Source: Chondrosia reniformis
Taxonomy: Eukaryota > Porifera > Demospongiae > Chondrillida > Chondrillidae
Direction: 5' to 3'
Assembly: GCA_947172415.1 (NCBI GenBank)
Contig: OX359191.1
Location: forward strand, 372,001-436,000
Length of the DNA stretch: 64,000 nucleotides
In this document: positions 1 through 12,300 of the stretch, in pieces
Layout: each line of letters opens with the position of its first letter
Position numbering within the stretch: the stretch's first letter is position 1
Program-made: the position numbers and the translations under genes
The notes under the pieces: model-generated
What the model saw: only the letters and a program-made list of their open reading frames with translations
Told to the model about the DNA's origin: nothing
The model's database searches: none

Positions 1-249
1 TATATAGGTAAACTTATACATATACATACAGTATATACATAGAGGATATTATATATATATACCAATATTAACTGGACTAGGCAGACAGCTAGCTCTATAT
101 AGCACTGTTTTTGGGAATTCCTCCCTATATACAATTTTCACAAGGAAATCTTAATTATGTGAATTGTGTATTCCTACATTAACATTTACCATATAACCTT
201 CAATTTCACTTTAAGCTTTCAGTTATTGACAGTTATTTAAGTATTATAT

Positions 250-931
250 ATGTATGAAGGGCCGACTAAATCTCTATATACTATGATACAAAACTTTTCC
301 TATATACGTACAAGAACAGTGTGTGTAAGAGACAAGTTCAGCGGAGACCTCATGGAGACTGTATTGTTTGAACTTCCAGTTTGGTTTGTGATTGGAGCAT
401 GTACAGTCGCTGTTATTATTCTACTGGAGCTGGTGATTATTGCTTTTCTCGTAGCCCTCTACTGCAGACATAAAAAGTATATATATGTGTATATAACACT
501 TAAGACTATTAAGCACTATATACTACTGTGTATATAATGTACGTACATCTATAGGTTGATGATCACTATATATTAATTTAACTACAGGTTTTCATTCAAG
601 CATAAAATGTAACAGTTATGCATGCTGCACATATATTTGAGACTGATCTTGAATATATATTTATTTATATTTTATATATACTTACGTATATAGATGTACA
701 TATATACGTATATACAGAAAGTCTCCTCCTGGGCCAATGATTGAAGTTGTCAATTCACATTACGATTCAGATGATGACAGATCAAGAGATGATGACAGGT
801 ATCTAGAGCCTCCCCTACAAGCCGGGCTACCCAAGAGATTGTATCATCATCCAAAGCCAAAACTTCCTGGTTATGAAACCCAATCAACAAGGCCTACAGG
901 GAGTGGACTTGTAAAGATTTCAACTGTCTAG
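250..931 (+). CDS. 3' end of a single-pass membrane protein gene (two last exons, partial)
   Basis: Two exons join in phase. The first ends at about 476 before GT, and the second starts at about 718 after CAG and stops at 931. The left limit of the first exon is uncertain; 250 is only the open-frame limit. The first exon encodes a hydrophobic segment of about 25 residues (FELPVWFVIGACTVAVIILL and onward) that ends in CRHKK, a typical stop-transfer signal. The second encodes an acidic then Pro-rich cytoplasmic tail (DSDDDRSRDDD) ending in ISTV, which fits a class I PDZ-binding motif (S/T-X-V). The extracellular part lies left of the window, so the family cannot be named. Type I topology is inferred. 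Confidence 0.7.
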
Positions 932-1018
932 AAACACACATACGTATACTTATATGTATAAAATGTATTATATATTTCAACTTGACATTAGATTGATCTA
1001 TAGTATAGTTTTCCTTTT

Positions 1019-1078
1019 ATAGTGTCTCATGGGCCCCAACTTGGCCTTGTGCTTTTTTGCATGTGTCACTTTAATAAA

Positions 1079-1115
<37 letters not shown>
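1019..1115 (+). repeat. AATAAA followed by (ATT)n tract; possible LINE 3' tail or poly(A) region
   Basis: About eleven ATT units follow ACTTTAATAAATATT at about 1070. The tract lies 140 bp after the stop codon of the membrane-protein gene, so AATAAA could be its poly(A) signal. The sequence just before it together with the trinucleotide tail also resembles the 3' end of some non-LTR retrotransposons. I cannot decide between the two by eye. Confidence 0.5.
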
Positions 1116-1177
1116 CGTATGTATATCCTATATATTTAGGTTAGATATTTATATACTATTATGCATGATAATATACG

Positions 1178-1320
1178 AGATGATTCATCTTTTAATCTTT
1201 TGAGTGTTTGGAGACACATGTTGTTTTTTAGAGGATTTGGAAGTTGCAACCCACCGAATCCTAAAAGAGCCAATTGCATCTCTAGATGCTTAATTAAAAG
1301 ACTAAAAGATGAACCTGTTT
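1178..1320. mobile_element. MITE-like inverted-repeat element (TTCATCTTTTA family)
   Basis: The ends are imperfect inverted repeats: ATTCATCTTTTAATCTTTTG on the left and AAAAGACTAAAAGATGAACC on the right. The inside has a further inverted pair around AGGATT and AATCCT. It lies between the 3' ends of two convergent genes. Related sequences occur at about 3165-3240, 7840-7905, 18485-18565, 29164-29280 and 41190-41460, so this is a dispersed non-autonomous family. The rest of 932-1568 shows nothing else. Confidence 0.55.
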
Positions 1321-1568
1321 AAATAGATGACATGTATAGTACATGGTTCAGCCTATTTGGCAAGTTGTTATTGATTCAGGCTTACTAGCGCTAGCTGGTC
1401 TAGATTTTTTCATATAATTTGTTTTGTCATCTTTGAAAAAGCCCGAATAGGTAGGCAAATTGGACATATCTAATAAAGATTGTTATATTTTTATGCATTC
1501 TTCAAAATCTGTACTTACAAAAGTTACAGGCACATAAACTATACATCTACTACATATATAGAGTGTAT

Positions 1569-4500
1569 TCATGAACATGCCACTGTTTTATGTTTGTATT
1601 TTCTCCATGCTCTCTGTATAACAGTAGCTGCTTTCATGGCAAGTCTTATTCGGGCAACTCTTTCTCTTTGCTGCTGAGCGGCAGACATAAAGTTCTTCTC
1701 TTTCACTTCTGGCTGGGCTGATTTAGATACCTGAGGGTTGGAAGGTGAGGTCGGGTTAAGAGTAGTGAGTGAAGGCTTTCCTTCATCAGAGAGATGATTG
1801 AGTGGGTCTCTATGTTGAGTGGTAGTCTTGATATAGTCTGTTCTCGATGGTGCCATCTGCCTTTGATTTGACCCTAGTTCCTTTTGGTATACTGTTACAT
1901 TTGAAGATGTAGACAAGTGGTCACATTTTGACAATACAGTTGGTTTCTGATTAGTCTTCTTCCAATCCTTTGGATAAACTATAGCCGCAGCTTCTTTTTT
2001 ATGGTTGGCGGGAGCCAGCTCCGTTGCTGTGTGAAGTTCCTCACCAGTTAGTGTTTGATCTGAATGAGGAATGGGTTTGGATTGCTTTGTGATCTCTGAG
2101 CTGTCAGTTTTGAGAGGAAGGTTCCTGGTGCTTCTGGAGGTATCTCCAACTTGTTCTACTGTAGTATTCATGACTGGACCTGTGACTGCCGCTGTAGTGG
2201 TAGGACTAGCTTCAGGGCTCAAGCTGGCGGCAAATTTCTGCTTTATTGCCATAATCTTCTTTCTTGTTGCAGTTTCTCTCAATTCCATTTGCTTCTCCAA
2301 CTGATACAATCTCAGATTTTGTAGTTGTTGATCCATCTTTTTATAGAATTTATAATAAAAACAAAAGAGAGACGGTATATACGTATTCATTAGAAAATGG
2401 ATGCTTAGTATGCTTAAACCACGTACGTAGGATGGGGTCAGAGTACAGTCTACAATCTAATCATGCCACATATAGCTGAAAAACTAACCTTGGCCTGCTG
2501 TCTTTCATGAGATGCTGCTTCAGCTAATAGATGACTTTCTAGTTGTCTCCCTCCAGTAAAAACAGGGGATTTAGGCCCCTGGTGATTTTCACTTGAGATT
2601 GGCTTCTCATGGTTGGGTTCTCCTGTGATTCGGTGTACTTTCATTAAGTGCTCAGTGTTCAGCAGCTGTTGGTACAGCTTGGCCTGCAGTGATACAATAC
2701 ACTTTATATATATACCTGCAATACATATATGCATATACGTATATGAGCATACAGTGAAAAAGGGAGTTATATAATTGCACTTGGTCTGGCAAAGGCTAAG
2801 GCAGGCAAAGGCTACTTCCAGTGAATATTTCTTGCTTATTATGAGCATACAGTATACATACATACAGCCAAGTCTATACTTGTTGCTTATACCTGTTTGA
2901 CCCTTAACTGCTGTTCAGCTAGCCTCTCCTGACACATGATCTCCTCGTCAGCATGTTGCTGCTGTAGAGTGAGGATTCTGGTGTGTTGCTTGGCTAGTTG
3001 TTCCTGAAGCACTTCCATCTCACTCCTACAAGTATGTAGGCATGACTCATGGTACTCTGTGACAACCAGACACTTTAATTCACTGCGCATGTTTAATATT
3101 ATATATATACATGACATACACGAGACTATGAAGGCTGCAGATAGTAATGTTATCTTTAACTGTGTCAAAGTTATCTTTAAATGGGTCATCTTTCAACTAT
3201 TTAGCTACATTTCTAGATGCTCAAAAGTCGAAAGGATCTGTCTAAAAGATACACTATACATATAGATGTACATAGTATATTTTCAGGACACAATTAATAA
3301 TACAGCAGGAAGTCTGGTTTGGATACAGCATATTGCAGTAAAACATTTGTGTACCTGGAATAGTCCATGATTACCTCTATGGCTGGTAATCATGACTATA
3401 TCAGATACACCAATGTTATGCTGACATTAACCACAGAAGCACAGATAACATAAGACATCTTCAGACCTAATCTGTTCTTCTTTCACTTTAATTTGAAGCT
3501 CCTTGACTGTCGATTGAAGTTTTGCTTTCTCTTCTTCTGACTTGTTGAGTTTGGCTATCTTTGCATCCAGTACACTCTTTGACCTGTTTCTAGTTCCTCT
3601 GAATCTCTCAGCAGACAAAGAGGTTTTAACATCAGTGGAAGGATTGCTGGTTTTAATTTCAGTTTCATTAGATTCAAAATGGGAATGGGTCCGTGCGGGG
3701 GCTGTGGATACAGTGTTATGTGACCTATTATGGGTTGATTGACTTCCTGGTGAATGTGAAATGATGTCAGGAGAAACATTTTGCAGCTTTTGCTGAGCAG
3801 TCACATGCTTGTCATGTGACCTCCTGGGACTGATCTCATGATTGTCATCATCTGCAATGCTTCCAATTCCACTGCTGATTCTTGAAGTGGGACTTGGGGT
3901 TGTGGTAGACATCTTGACCTTTTCAGAGGTGATCTGGTTGCTGGTCTGTGAGTCTAACAAGATGGAATCCTCTCTTCCTCTGACGTGTTTCTCCTTTCCT
4001 CTGGTGCCCTTCTTTGAGCCTATATCAAGTGCATGCAGTACAATGTCTTTCATTAACTTGAGACACTCTTTGATCTTTCTTCCCTCATCAATACCTGAAA
4101 ATCAGATGCATGACAAGAAATCTCAATATACGTATGATCATTCACTAGACAAGAGTGTCACATATATCCAGTAAAACGTATATACATACGGTTAATTACT
4201 TTTATTACTGTACATATGTATATAAAGCTTTGTGCTGCCTGTGAATATCAAGCTAGGCTAGTCTTTATATAATCTCTTACATTCTCATGTACGTATGACT
4301 TCCATACACTCACAGTATTATTGCTATATTGTTAATATAATATTAGGTGACCCTTCAGCACAAGGGCTGGTATAAATGGGGTTATAATACTGTACATATA
4401 TGTACATGTACCTGCTTCAACTGGGTTGTCTAGCTTGCCGTGCAGGTAGTTATACAAGATGTGGTGACACTGCTTTCGCTCACTGTCACTTAAAGGTGTA

Positions 4501-7500
4501 CAATCCAATGGAATTCCTTTCATAGTTTTTACCTGTTGCATTAAAACAGCACTGAGTACATGTCACAGAAGTGTGGACACATTTTATATGTTCAACCTAT
4601 TCATATATACACACTACACATACAGCATGTCTACATACGTACAGTATATACAAAGTTGGTAACCGGAACTCTTACTGGAATAAATAATGGATTAGCTGGA
4701 CTGTGCATGCAAGCATTCTGTTAAATGGTGGGTTGAAGTCATAACTATCACTGACAGAGGAGTTTCATATACGTATGTATTGATGAGGAGATATGCAGAG
4801 TCCCTATAACATGTTATAAAGGAGCAGAGTGCCTATAGCATGTTCTGAAGGAGCAGAGTGCCTATAGCATGTTCTGAAGGAGCAGAGTGCCTATAGCATG
4901 TTCTAAAGGAGCAGAGTCCCTATAGCATGTTCTGAAGGAGCAGAGTGCCTATAGCATGTTCTAAAGGAGCAGAGTCCCTATAGCATGTTCTAAAGGAGCA
5001 GAGTGCCTATAGCATGTTCTGAAGGAGCAGAGTGCCTATAGCATGTTCTAAAGGAGCAGAGTCCCTATAGCATGTTCTAAAGGAGCAGAGTGCCTATAGC
5101 ATGTTCTGAAGGAGCAGAGTCCCTATAACATGTTCTGAAGGAGCAGAGTGCCTATAGCATGTTCTAAAGGAGCAGAGTGCCTACCTGCTTTGGTTGTTCA
5201 GAGTGCAGTCTGAGGAGTGCCACCTCAGCCTCCAGTTCTGATATTCTTTTCTTTAGTTTCCTTATCAATACTTTGTCATCCATCTCTTCATTGCGCCTTC
5301 CATATACAAACAAATGCACAGAGAACAGTCAACATGCAGATACAGTGAACTACATTATGGTCAAGTTTATACATCCAGAGGATATATATTATTAGGCTGA
5401 TGGAAAATCTTAATGAGGTATATATACGTATATAGGACAGATTAGGGAGGACAGTACATATGCAGATTGACATACGTATGTCTAAGGGGCAGGTATTTGA
5501 AATGTGTATGTAGCATACGTACATGATGTATGTACGTATGAGTTGAGTTAATGCTAGACCTACACACATCTAGCCTATTGCTGTATGGTCCAAGAAGGAT
5601 GTATTAGTGCTCAATCAAGGGAAGGATGAGTCTTCTTGTTATGTGGTACACTATGCGGGAGCTTTACTGAGGTCCAACTCACCTCACAGGATTGGCTATA
5701 CTATACTATATGTACACATGGGTACATCTAAAGTGTGAGCTTTACTGAGCCCCAACTCACCTCACAGGATTGGCTATACTATACTGTATGTACACATGGG
5801 TACATCTAAAGTGTGAGCTTTACTGAGCCCCAACTCACCTCACAGGATTGGCTATACTATACTATATGTACACATGGGTACATCTAAAGTGTGAGCTTTA
5901 CTGAGCCCCAACTCACCTCACAGGATTGGCTATACTATACTATATGTACACATGGGTACATCTAAAGTGTGAGCTTTACTGAGGTCCAACTCACCTCACA
6001 GGATTGGCTATACTATACTGTATGTACACATGGGTACATCTAAAGTGTGAGCTTTACTGAGGTCCAACTCACCTCACAGGATTGGCTATACTGTATGTAC
6101 GTACATATGGGTACATCTAAAGTGTGAGCTTTACTGAGCCCCAACTCACCTCACAGGATTGGCTATACTATACTGTATGTACATATGGGTACATCTAAAG
6201 TGTGAGCTTTACTGAGGTCCAACTCACCTCACAGGATTGGCTATACTAGCTACTCTCTGAGCAAACCGACAAGTGGAGATGGACTCTCCCAGATTCATCT
6301 CCTCTGCTGAGAGAGTGGCTACCATCACTGTACAGCAGTTCCCACCTAACCAGGAGAGAATAAAGACACTGGACAGATGAGCTGTCAAGACACTTTGCCA
6401 TCTCTGCCTTGTATATCTAATATATTATATGCATATACGTATGTACAGTACATATAATATACACATGTGCATATACACGTATGATATTATATGTAAAGTA
6501 CACTTACCAAGACTGTCCTTCAAAGCCATAGTCAGCAGGCAGTTCCTGTAAGGCACATGGCCTCTGGTCTGTGGCCTTTGCCTGCATACATAGAGAACAT
6601 AACATATATATGTACACATACTATATCAGGACATGAACACAGGTATGTATGGATATGGGATCACCAGGGATTATGTGTATTACCAGAAAGAGACAGTACA
6701 GTTGATACGTACATGTATACTATGGATAGCTTTTATAAATGTACGTACAATGATGATGATAGGGACATCCCTCTTGATAAAGCTCCACCCCTTGAGCCAC
6801 TCCGTGAAGGAGTATGCTTGGGCGAGGAGGTGGGGGAGGACATCGGGGAGGACATCGATAGACTCCGCCCCTTTGATTCATGGTGAAGAGCAACAATTAC
6901 GTGCTCTAAGTGATGGAGAGAAAGATTAATGTGTTTGGCTTCATTCAATATCCTTCCATCAGACTTTGTTTTTGACACTCTCTCTGAGCCAGCCAAATCT
7001 ACCAGATTCAACTTTGATCTGCAGAAGGTAGGGGACAGTTTTAAGTGTCTAAAATGGTTTTAATCTGCTTGCATATAAGCAAGCTCTAATAGAGTAATTT
7101 CTACCAGCTATTGGCTGCCATGTGACTGCTTGTGTAGATGTATGTATTCTGTGTATACTCAACTCTTATCTAGATCTACTTAGTTCCCAGGTCATGTGTT
7201 AGGAAACCTAGACTGAGTGTAGTAGTACTACCAGGCACTCGAGAACTGACACCCAATAAAAGTTATGACAGAAATGTACAGTTCAGCTAGCCACCTAAAT
7301 TGCTCTTTGAAAGCCTTTAGGATACTTCAAAACTAATTCTGCGGTGCTTAATAGTGCTGCCTCTATATACTGTACATACGTATATAAATGAGACTAACTT
7401 GATAATGAGATCTTCCTCTGGTTTCTTAACTGTTAGGGTGATGGTGAAGATGGCATGGGAGCGAGATGATTGCATGTTCATAGAGGTCTCTGCTATCTTC

Positions 7501-9098
7501 CTGTTGGAGCTGCCTTGGAAGAGAAGGCTGTGTGCCACCTCCTCATTGGCAGCCAGATGAATAGACAGGTTCTTTATGAGAACCCCCTGATCTGCCGTAT
7601 GAAACACTCTAACCTACGTAGGAACAAGAGAAAGAAAAAAAGGTCATTAGTATCAGTGAAGAGCAAGATTGTGGTGAATGCCAAGTTCTTGATGGTGCAA
7701 CTACAGTATATGCCTCAGGTCAATTTTGAGCATTTGGTTAATTTTTTTTCATAAGATAAAAATGGTTAAATTAACATGCAAATTAATAATACTTAAACCT
7801 TATAGAGAACAACCTATCTTAACATTAATAGAATAAGGATTCCTTATAACTGCGTTGAACTTATCTTTGGGATGGTACATCCTTCGACTTTTGAGTGTTT
7901 AAACATATTGAGGGGTGAATTGTATTATGTACAGAGTATGCTACAGTGACTCACTTTAGGTAGTTTGACCATCATTGCTGGGCCCTGACTACCAGGGTTT
8001 AGTAGGTCGTACCCTACATCCTGGTAAATCTCCAGAAAGGATACTTCCACCTTCCAGTCCTCATCACTGTGTCCCTCTAGCTGCTCAAAGAGGTATGTGA
8101 TCACTCGAGGAATCAGCCCTCGCTCCTTAAACTTTCTGGCACTTCCCTCAACAGTGTGGGTCTTGCCAGTGCTTGTCTGTCCATATGCAAATATGGTACC
8201 ATTATAGCCATCCAGGAACCTATCGACTACTGGCCTAGTCGTTTCTGTAAACACCTCCTCTTGACCAACAGAGCCGTCAAATACCTAATAATGTGAAATT
8301 GCAGTTCTTTGACAATAAGCCTTGGTGTATGGACACAAAAGTTTCTTGAACTGAAAACTTTAACTTTTACAACAAAAGAGAATTAATCTTACATCATTCA
8401 TCTTGTAGTCACATTTCCTGTATAATTATATATTTAATGTTTGTTTTCATGAAAAATCTAAGATACCATTTCCCTACATGCTATATGACTATTCTGTAAA
8501 AGAGCCTATAGGGGAACTAAACCTGAAGAGAGCTTTTCATGTATTATTACATATGTCACCTAGTATATGGACTGTTAGGCCTTTTCCTTTTAAATCCTGT
8601 TTCCTCACTCTTAGTTGATCTTACATATATCAATACCTTGACTAAATACAAGTAGACTGAATGTTCTTATATTATAGAAAATTAAGAACTGCGTGTTAGT
8701 TCATAGAAAGTGTATTGCTTTAAATATAATCTATATTTGTAGCCTATTATATCTTTATCTACTACTATAACCTGAGCCGATCAATCTAACGTGGCAGAAT
8801 CCAATGAAGCCACACTGTTACGGCTAAATCGCACTTGGATACCAGGGAATCTAGGGAAATTCGTCGCCCTTGTAGAGAATGCGCCGCGGTCAGACATCAC
8901 TGAACGGAGGAAGCCATGCTTGTGCTAGCTCACCTTGGAAAATTTGAACTCGTAGGAGACTCCAGGACTCTTTACGTGTCGACCATCACTTTTATCTTCC
9001 GAAGTTTCCGCAAAAATCTTCTTTTCCTCTACTCTAAGCTGCTTTGTTGGTTGTTTCGTGGGACGAATTCTTGCAAATGTTTTTATTTTGGTTGCCAT
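1569..9098 (-). CDS. KIF6-like: Kinesin-like protein, KIF6/KIF9 type (12 exons, complete)
   Basis: Microtubule motor. Exons, all joining in phase: 9098-8934, 8284-7955, 7613-7399, 7018-6749, 6581-6508, 6345-6228, 5296-5185, 4532-4412, 4094-3467, 3025-2893, 2683-2489, 2336-1569, giving about 1042 residues. The start is the ATG at 9098 ([16 protein letters not shown]), the usual beginning of a kinesin motor. Visible motifs are the P-loop GQTSTGKT, switch [13 protein letters not shown], switch [13 protein letters not shown], then [20 protein letters not shown] and [12 protein letters not shown]. The last two are close to vertebrate KIF6. After the motor come coiled coils, a Ser/Arg-rich stretch of low complexity (exon 9) and, near the C-terminus, an IQ-like motif ([11 protein letters not shown]). 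Odd points are a long Ser/Pro/Arg insert in loop 12 and two minisatellites at splice donors. KIF6/9 kinesins act in cilia and flagella; that role here is inferred. KIF9 is the alternative name. Confidence 0.9.
4793..5184. repeat. 29-bp minisatellite, about 13-14 copies, abutting a kinesin splice donor
   Basis: The unit on the plus strand is close to AAGGAGCAGAGTGCCTATAG plus CATGTTCTG, with variants GTCCC/GTGCC and TGAAGG/TAAAGG alternating among copies. The array ends exactly at the kinesin exon 5296-5185. On the minus strand the intron starts GTAGGCACTCTGCTCC, and the repeats carry the same sequence with GT changed to AT. The array thus begins at intron position 2-3 without copying a usable donor. 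Confidence 0.9.
5650..6246. repeat. 78-bp minisatellite, 8 copies, each with an exon end and splice donor
   Basis: Eight copies of a 78-bp unit, each containing CTCACCTCACAGGATTGGCT. On the minus strand this is the last part of kinesin exon 6345-6228 (codons for IANPV plus AG) followed by the donor GTGAGT. Eight near-identical 5' splice sites therefore lie in tandem, and only the one at 6228 is next to the intact exon. Reading past that donor gives AGG TGA, a stop codon. Copies differ mainly by GAGGTCC versus GAGCCCC and small changes near TGTACATA. Confidence 0.93.
8449..8540 (-). repeat. Dispersed repeat family A, minus-oriented copy
   Basis: The reverse complement of this stretch matches the 3' half of the copy at 32481-32692, including TTTAGTTCCCCTATAGGCTC and GGTATCTTAGATTTTTCAT. 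It lies in the first kinesin intron (8285-8933). The rest of that intron shows no coding signal that I can support. Confidence 0.75.
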
Positions 9099-9305
9099 TT
9101 ATTTACGTGCCCATGGTAATATGGTATAATATACTATATATGTACAGATATGTTGCCTATATTATTAGTACAAATAGTAGGACTTTATATAAAAGGCAAC
9201 GCATCGCTCAGAATATAATTTATCAAAATACATGCTCGCGTGCAAGCAGCTTTTCATTTTTTGTGTGAATATCTGTTTAGATCCAGAACTGGAAATGAGT
9301 TAACG
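9099..9305. promoter_or_regulatory. Bidirectional promoter region between the kinesin and TTC17-like genes
   Basis: The two start codons are head to head with 207 bp between them. The stretch holds TATATAAAAG at about 9187-9196, a TATA-like sequence, and GTTGCC (about 9151) and GGCAAC (about 9197) as separated inverted half-sites. Both flanking genes have ciliary roles in other animals, so a shared promoter is plausible. Transcription start sites cannot be seen directly. Confidence 0.55.
9107..9120. promoter_or_regulatory. Candidate RFX X-box
   Basis: GTGCCCATGGTAAT; its reverse complement ATTACCATGGGCAC differs from the RFX consensus GTTRCCATGGNAAC at two defined positions. The core CCATGG is intact and the site sits between the two divergent start codons. 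RFX factors drive ciliary genes in animals. This is a degenerate match, and one this loose can arise by chance. Confidence 0.3.
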
Positions 9306-12300
9306 ATGGTGGAGAAGGAACGAATGGTTATTTTACTGATCTGTCTCACGCTTCTCTCTCCTCTGACATCAGCCAATCATTGGCTTCTGACGCCAGAAGG
9401 AAAAATACAGTTACAAGTGAGTCGGAATGGGGTCGTCTATAACGAGGAATGGTTTGAGTAAAGCGGCCCTTACGGTTAACGGAGACGCCTACATTCGTGT
9501 GGCCTATCTGATTGATATAATTGGATGGAACACATAAATAGTTCAATTTACTAATCATCTTATTCAATAGTCTCTTTTTAATGTTCTACTTCGTATATGT
9601 AATTCTAGATTATTCTAGATAGTTCATGTAATTCCAACTGTATCCTCACCCAAAGTTCTATAGGCTTGCTTGCTCTAAGTCTTGTATATTATTGATTCAT
9701 CTCCCTTGGGCTCTGAGTAGGAATTAAGATTAATTATGGATTCTTGTATGTCCACATGTCTGGTCCATCACTATATAGTGTCAGACCATCAGTTTTGTCT
9801 ATACGTTGTATGTGAATTTAATATTTGTATTACATTTAGTGTATTTAGATTCCTTGATCTCGTATACGTACACGTCAGCCAATATTACTTGGAGAAATGG
9901 TGTTGTAGATTGTATGTAAAAGACATAGTGAGATTCCACCCTTCATCATTGAAAGAGACCAACAGCTGACCCATTCAATTATTGGCTTTCTCAAGCATGA
10001 GATCACCATGGTGACACACTTGTAGATGTGAAATACACCATGAGGCCCATGGCAGTACAATCTCGTTATTATGAAATCACTTATAGTGAATGTCCTAGTA
10101 CTTTGCCAGCCCCAGCAAAACGTGTATAATTTTATATACTGTACATACAATATGCAGTAGTTGGATATAAGGAATGTTTTTGGTCTCATTCTTCACTATT
10201 ATCAGATTCCACTGTATGTAGTACTCTGTGCTTGTGTGTACGCAGTTTCCACCACAATATGCCTTGAGGAGATCGAGTGATTTTGTGAACTTTATAGAAC
10301 AAGAGAATAGAATGGCAGAGCTGAAGATATTGGAGCAGGTGAGATAGTGGTATACAGCTAGGCATTCGGGTTATGTAACAGACGTACAGTAGATGTTACA
10401 TTATCATTCTTGAGTGATACTATACTTTATATGCATGACAGAAATTGTCTCTGTACTAGGTAATTTGTTATTGAAAATATAACAACATAAGGTTACATAT
10501 ATTTTGGTTGAGATGAGCGTGGGTTGTGTATACTGGTAATGCTTTAGAATACTACGTACGTATGCAAGGTTGTGTGGCACTGGGTAGATGAATAGATAAT
10601 TTTAAAATACAATTTTCATAACTGATGTCTTAGAAATGTTTGAATATTTAAACTGTTTTGACTATATAATTATTGGAAAATACATGAATATTAATTAGAA
10701 TAACACTTTTATGTTGCTCCTTGACATGCCGCAATAGGAAAGGATGTATTGGTCAATTTGGGGAATTATTTTCAAGATGTACTTGTAATGTTACTGGTAT
10801 ATGGAGGCCTCTCTGTAAGTGTGTGAATGTTACTGACCCAAACTGATTAATGCTGCCAGCTCTTTGATACGTGCTCTACTTGTGTATATAATTACTGTGT
10901 AAATATCTGCTCTATTGACAGAGCAGTTTGTATGTATATCAAATGTACTAAGTGTTTGGTAACCATGCGTAACCTATTTACATTCTTAATTAGCTAGTTT
11001 ACATAGTGAGTATGTGTTTCATATTGATGTATATAACCAGATTGAAACAGTAAACAATGGTACAATGACCTTGGTCACATCTAGTTTTCATAAGCAATCT
11101 AGAACACCATATTCTGAATGTATGGTTGCTTAGGAAGCAAAAAGAGGATTGATTTGAAACAGAAGTTTTTCTTAGACTAGACTCAGTTCTTGTTCATTTG
11201 TATGTATCTTCATCCAAAGCTCTCTTCAGGTTTAGTTCCCCTATAGGCCTTTTACAGAATAGGCAGAACATGTAGGAAAATGGTATCTTAGATTTTTCAT
11301 TTGTGATACCACAGTATATATAAATATGTGCATTAGCAATATTGTGATGCTCTTTAAATGGAATAAGTCACTAATATGACATACATTTGGTAACCATGCC
11401 AACACATGAACATTCTTAAGAAATGTCATCAGATGTGACTAGTCAAACATTGTGTGTAGGAGTTGCTTGACTATCGAATTAAGTTACACGAGTTTCAGAA
11501 GAAGATGGGAAGCTCAGAATTGAGGAACAGCATTGACGAGTGCAAGACAGCTGAACTACCTCTCTCGGCCTACAATCTTCATCTTACGTCTCTTTATCCT
11601 ATGCAGAATAAACGAATAAGGTGAGTACATGTGTGTTTCCATGGTTACCACCTGTCTTCAACTTTATAGAATAAATGTTTATTAAATATGAAAATGAAAA
11701 TGATATGCTGTTGTTGAAATTTACACTTTTATCAGTCATTATAATGACATTTATTACTTTCCTTATTTATATCCTTATTCTTATAGAAGAAATCCTTATT
11801 CCATTCTTTCTAGTATGTTTATTGGTATTTACCTCCAAATATGGTAATATGAGATAAATCAAACATATTTGTAGCTGCCATGACGCTGTACAATATGACA
11901 TATATATAGCATATTTAAACACCATACATATACAACTATGGTTATAGAGTGTGTTTGTACATAGCTGTCCCAATTAGGTTGGTTACCCTACCCTGTGGGG
12001 GTGGGACAGCTAGGGTCACATTCAAGTGCTAGACACTCTGTAGTGAAGAGAGAGTGTTGGCATTCCTGACATATTGTTATTTTTATATTGCTGCCCACAC
12101 AGTGTGTCTGCTACCATATTTGGGCATTTGGTATAATGTATCAAATATAACAAGTTAGTAAACAGTAATGACTGTAAATTTGGATGAGGATAGAAGTCTT
12201 ACTTTCCTTATCTTCTCTATTACAGACAGCTACTAATGGACATTCAATTTCATCAGAGACTTTGAACAATCTTTACTGACCTCCATTTTATTTAATTAGG

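Noticed and set aside
4793..6246. Regularly spaced repeats that resemble a CRISPR array
   Set aside because: Units are directly adjacent without unique spacers, and the locus lies in introns of a eukaryotic kinesin gene.
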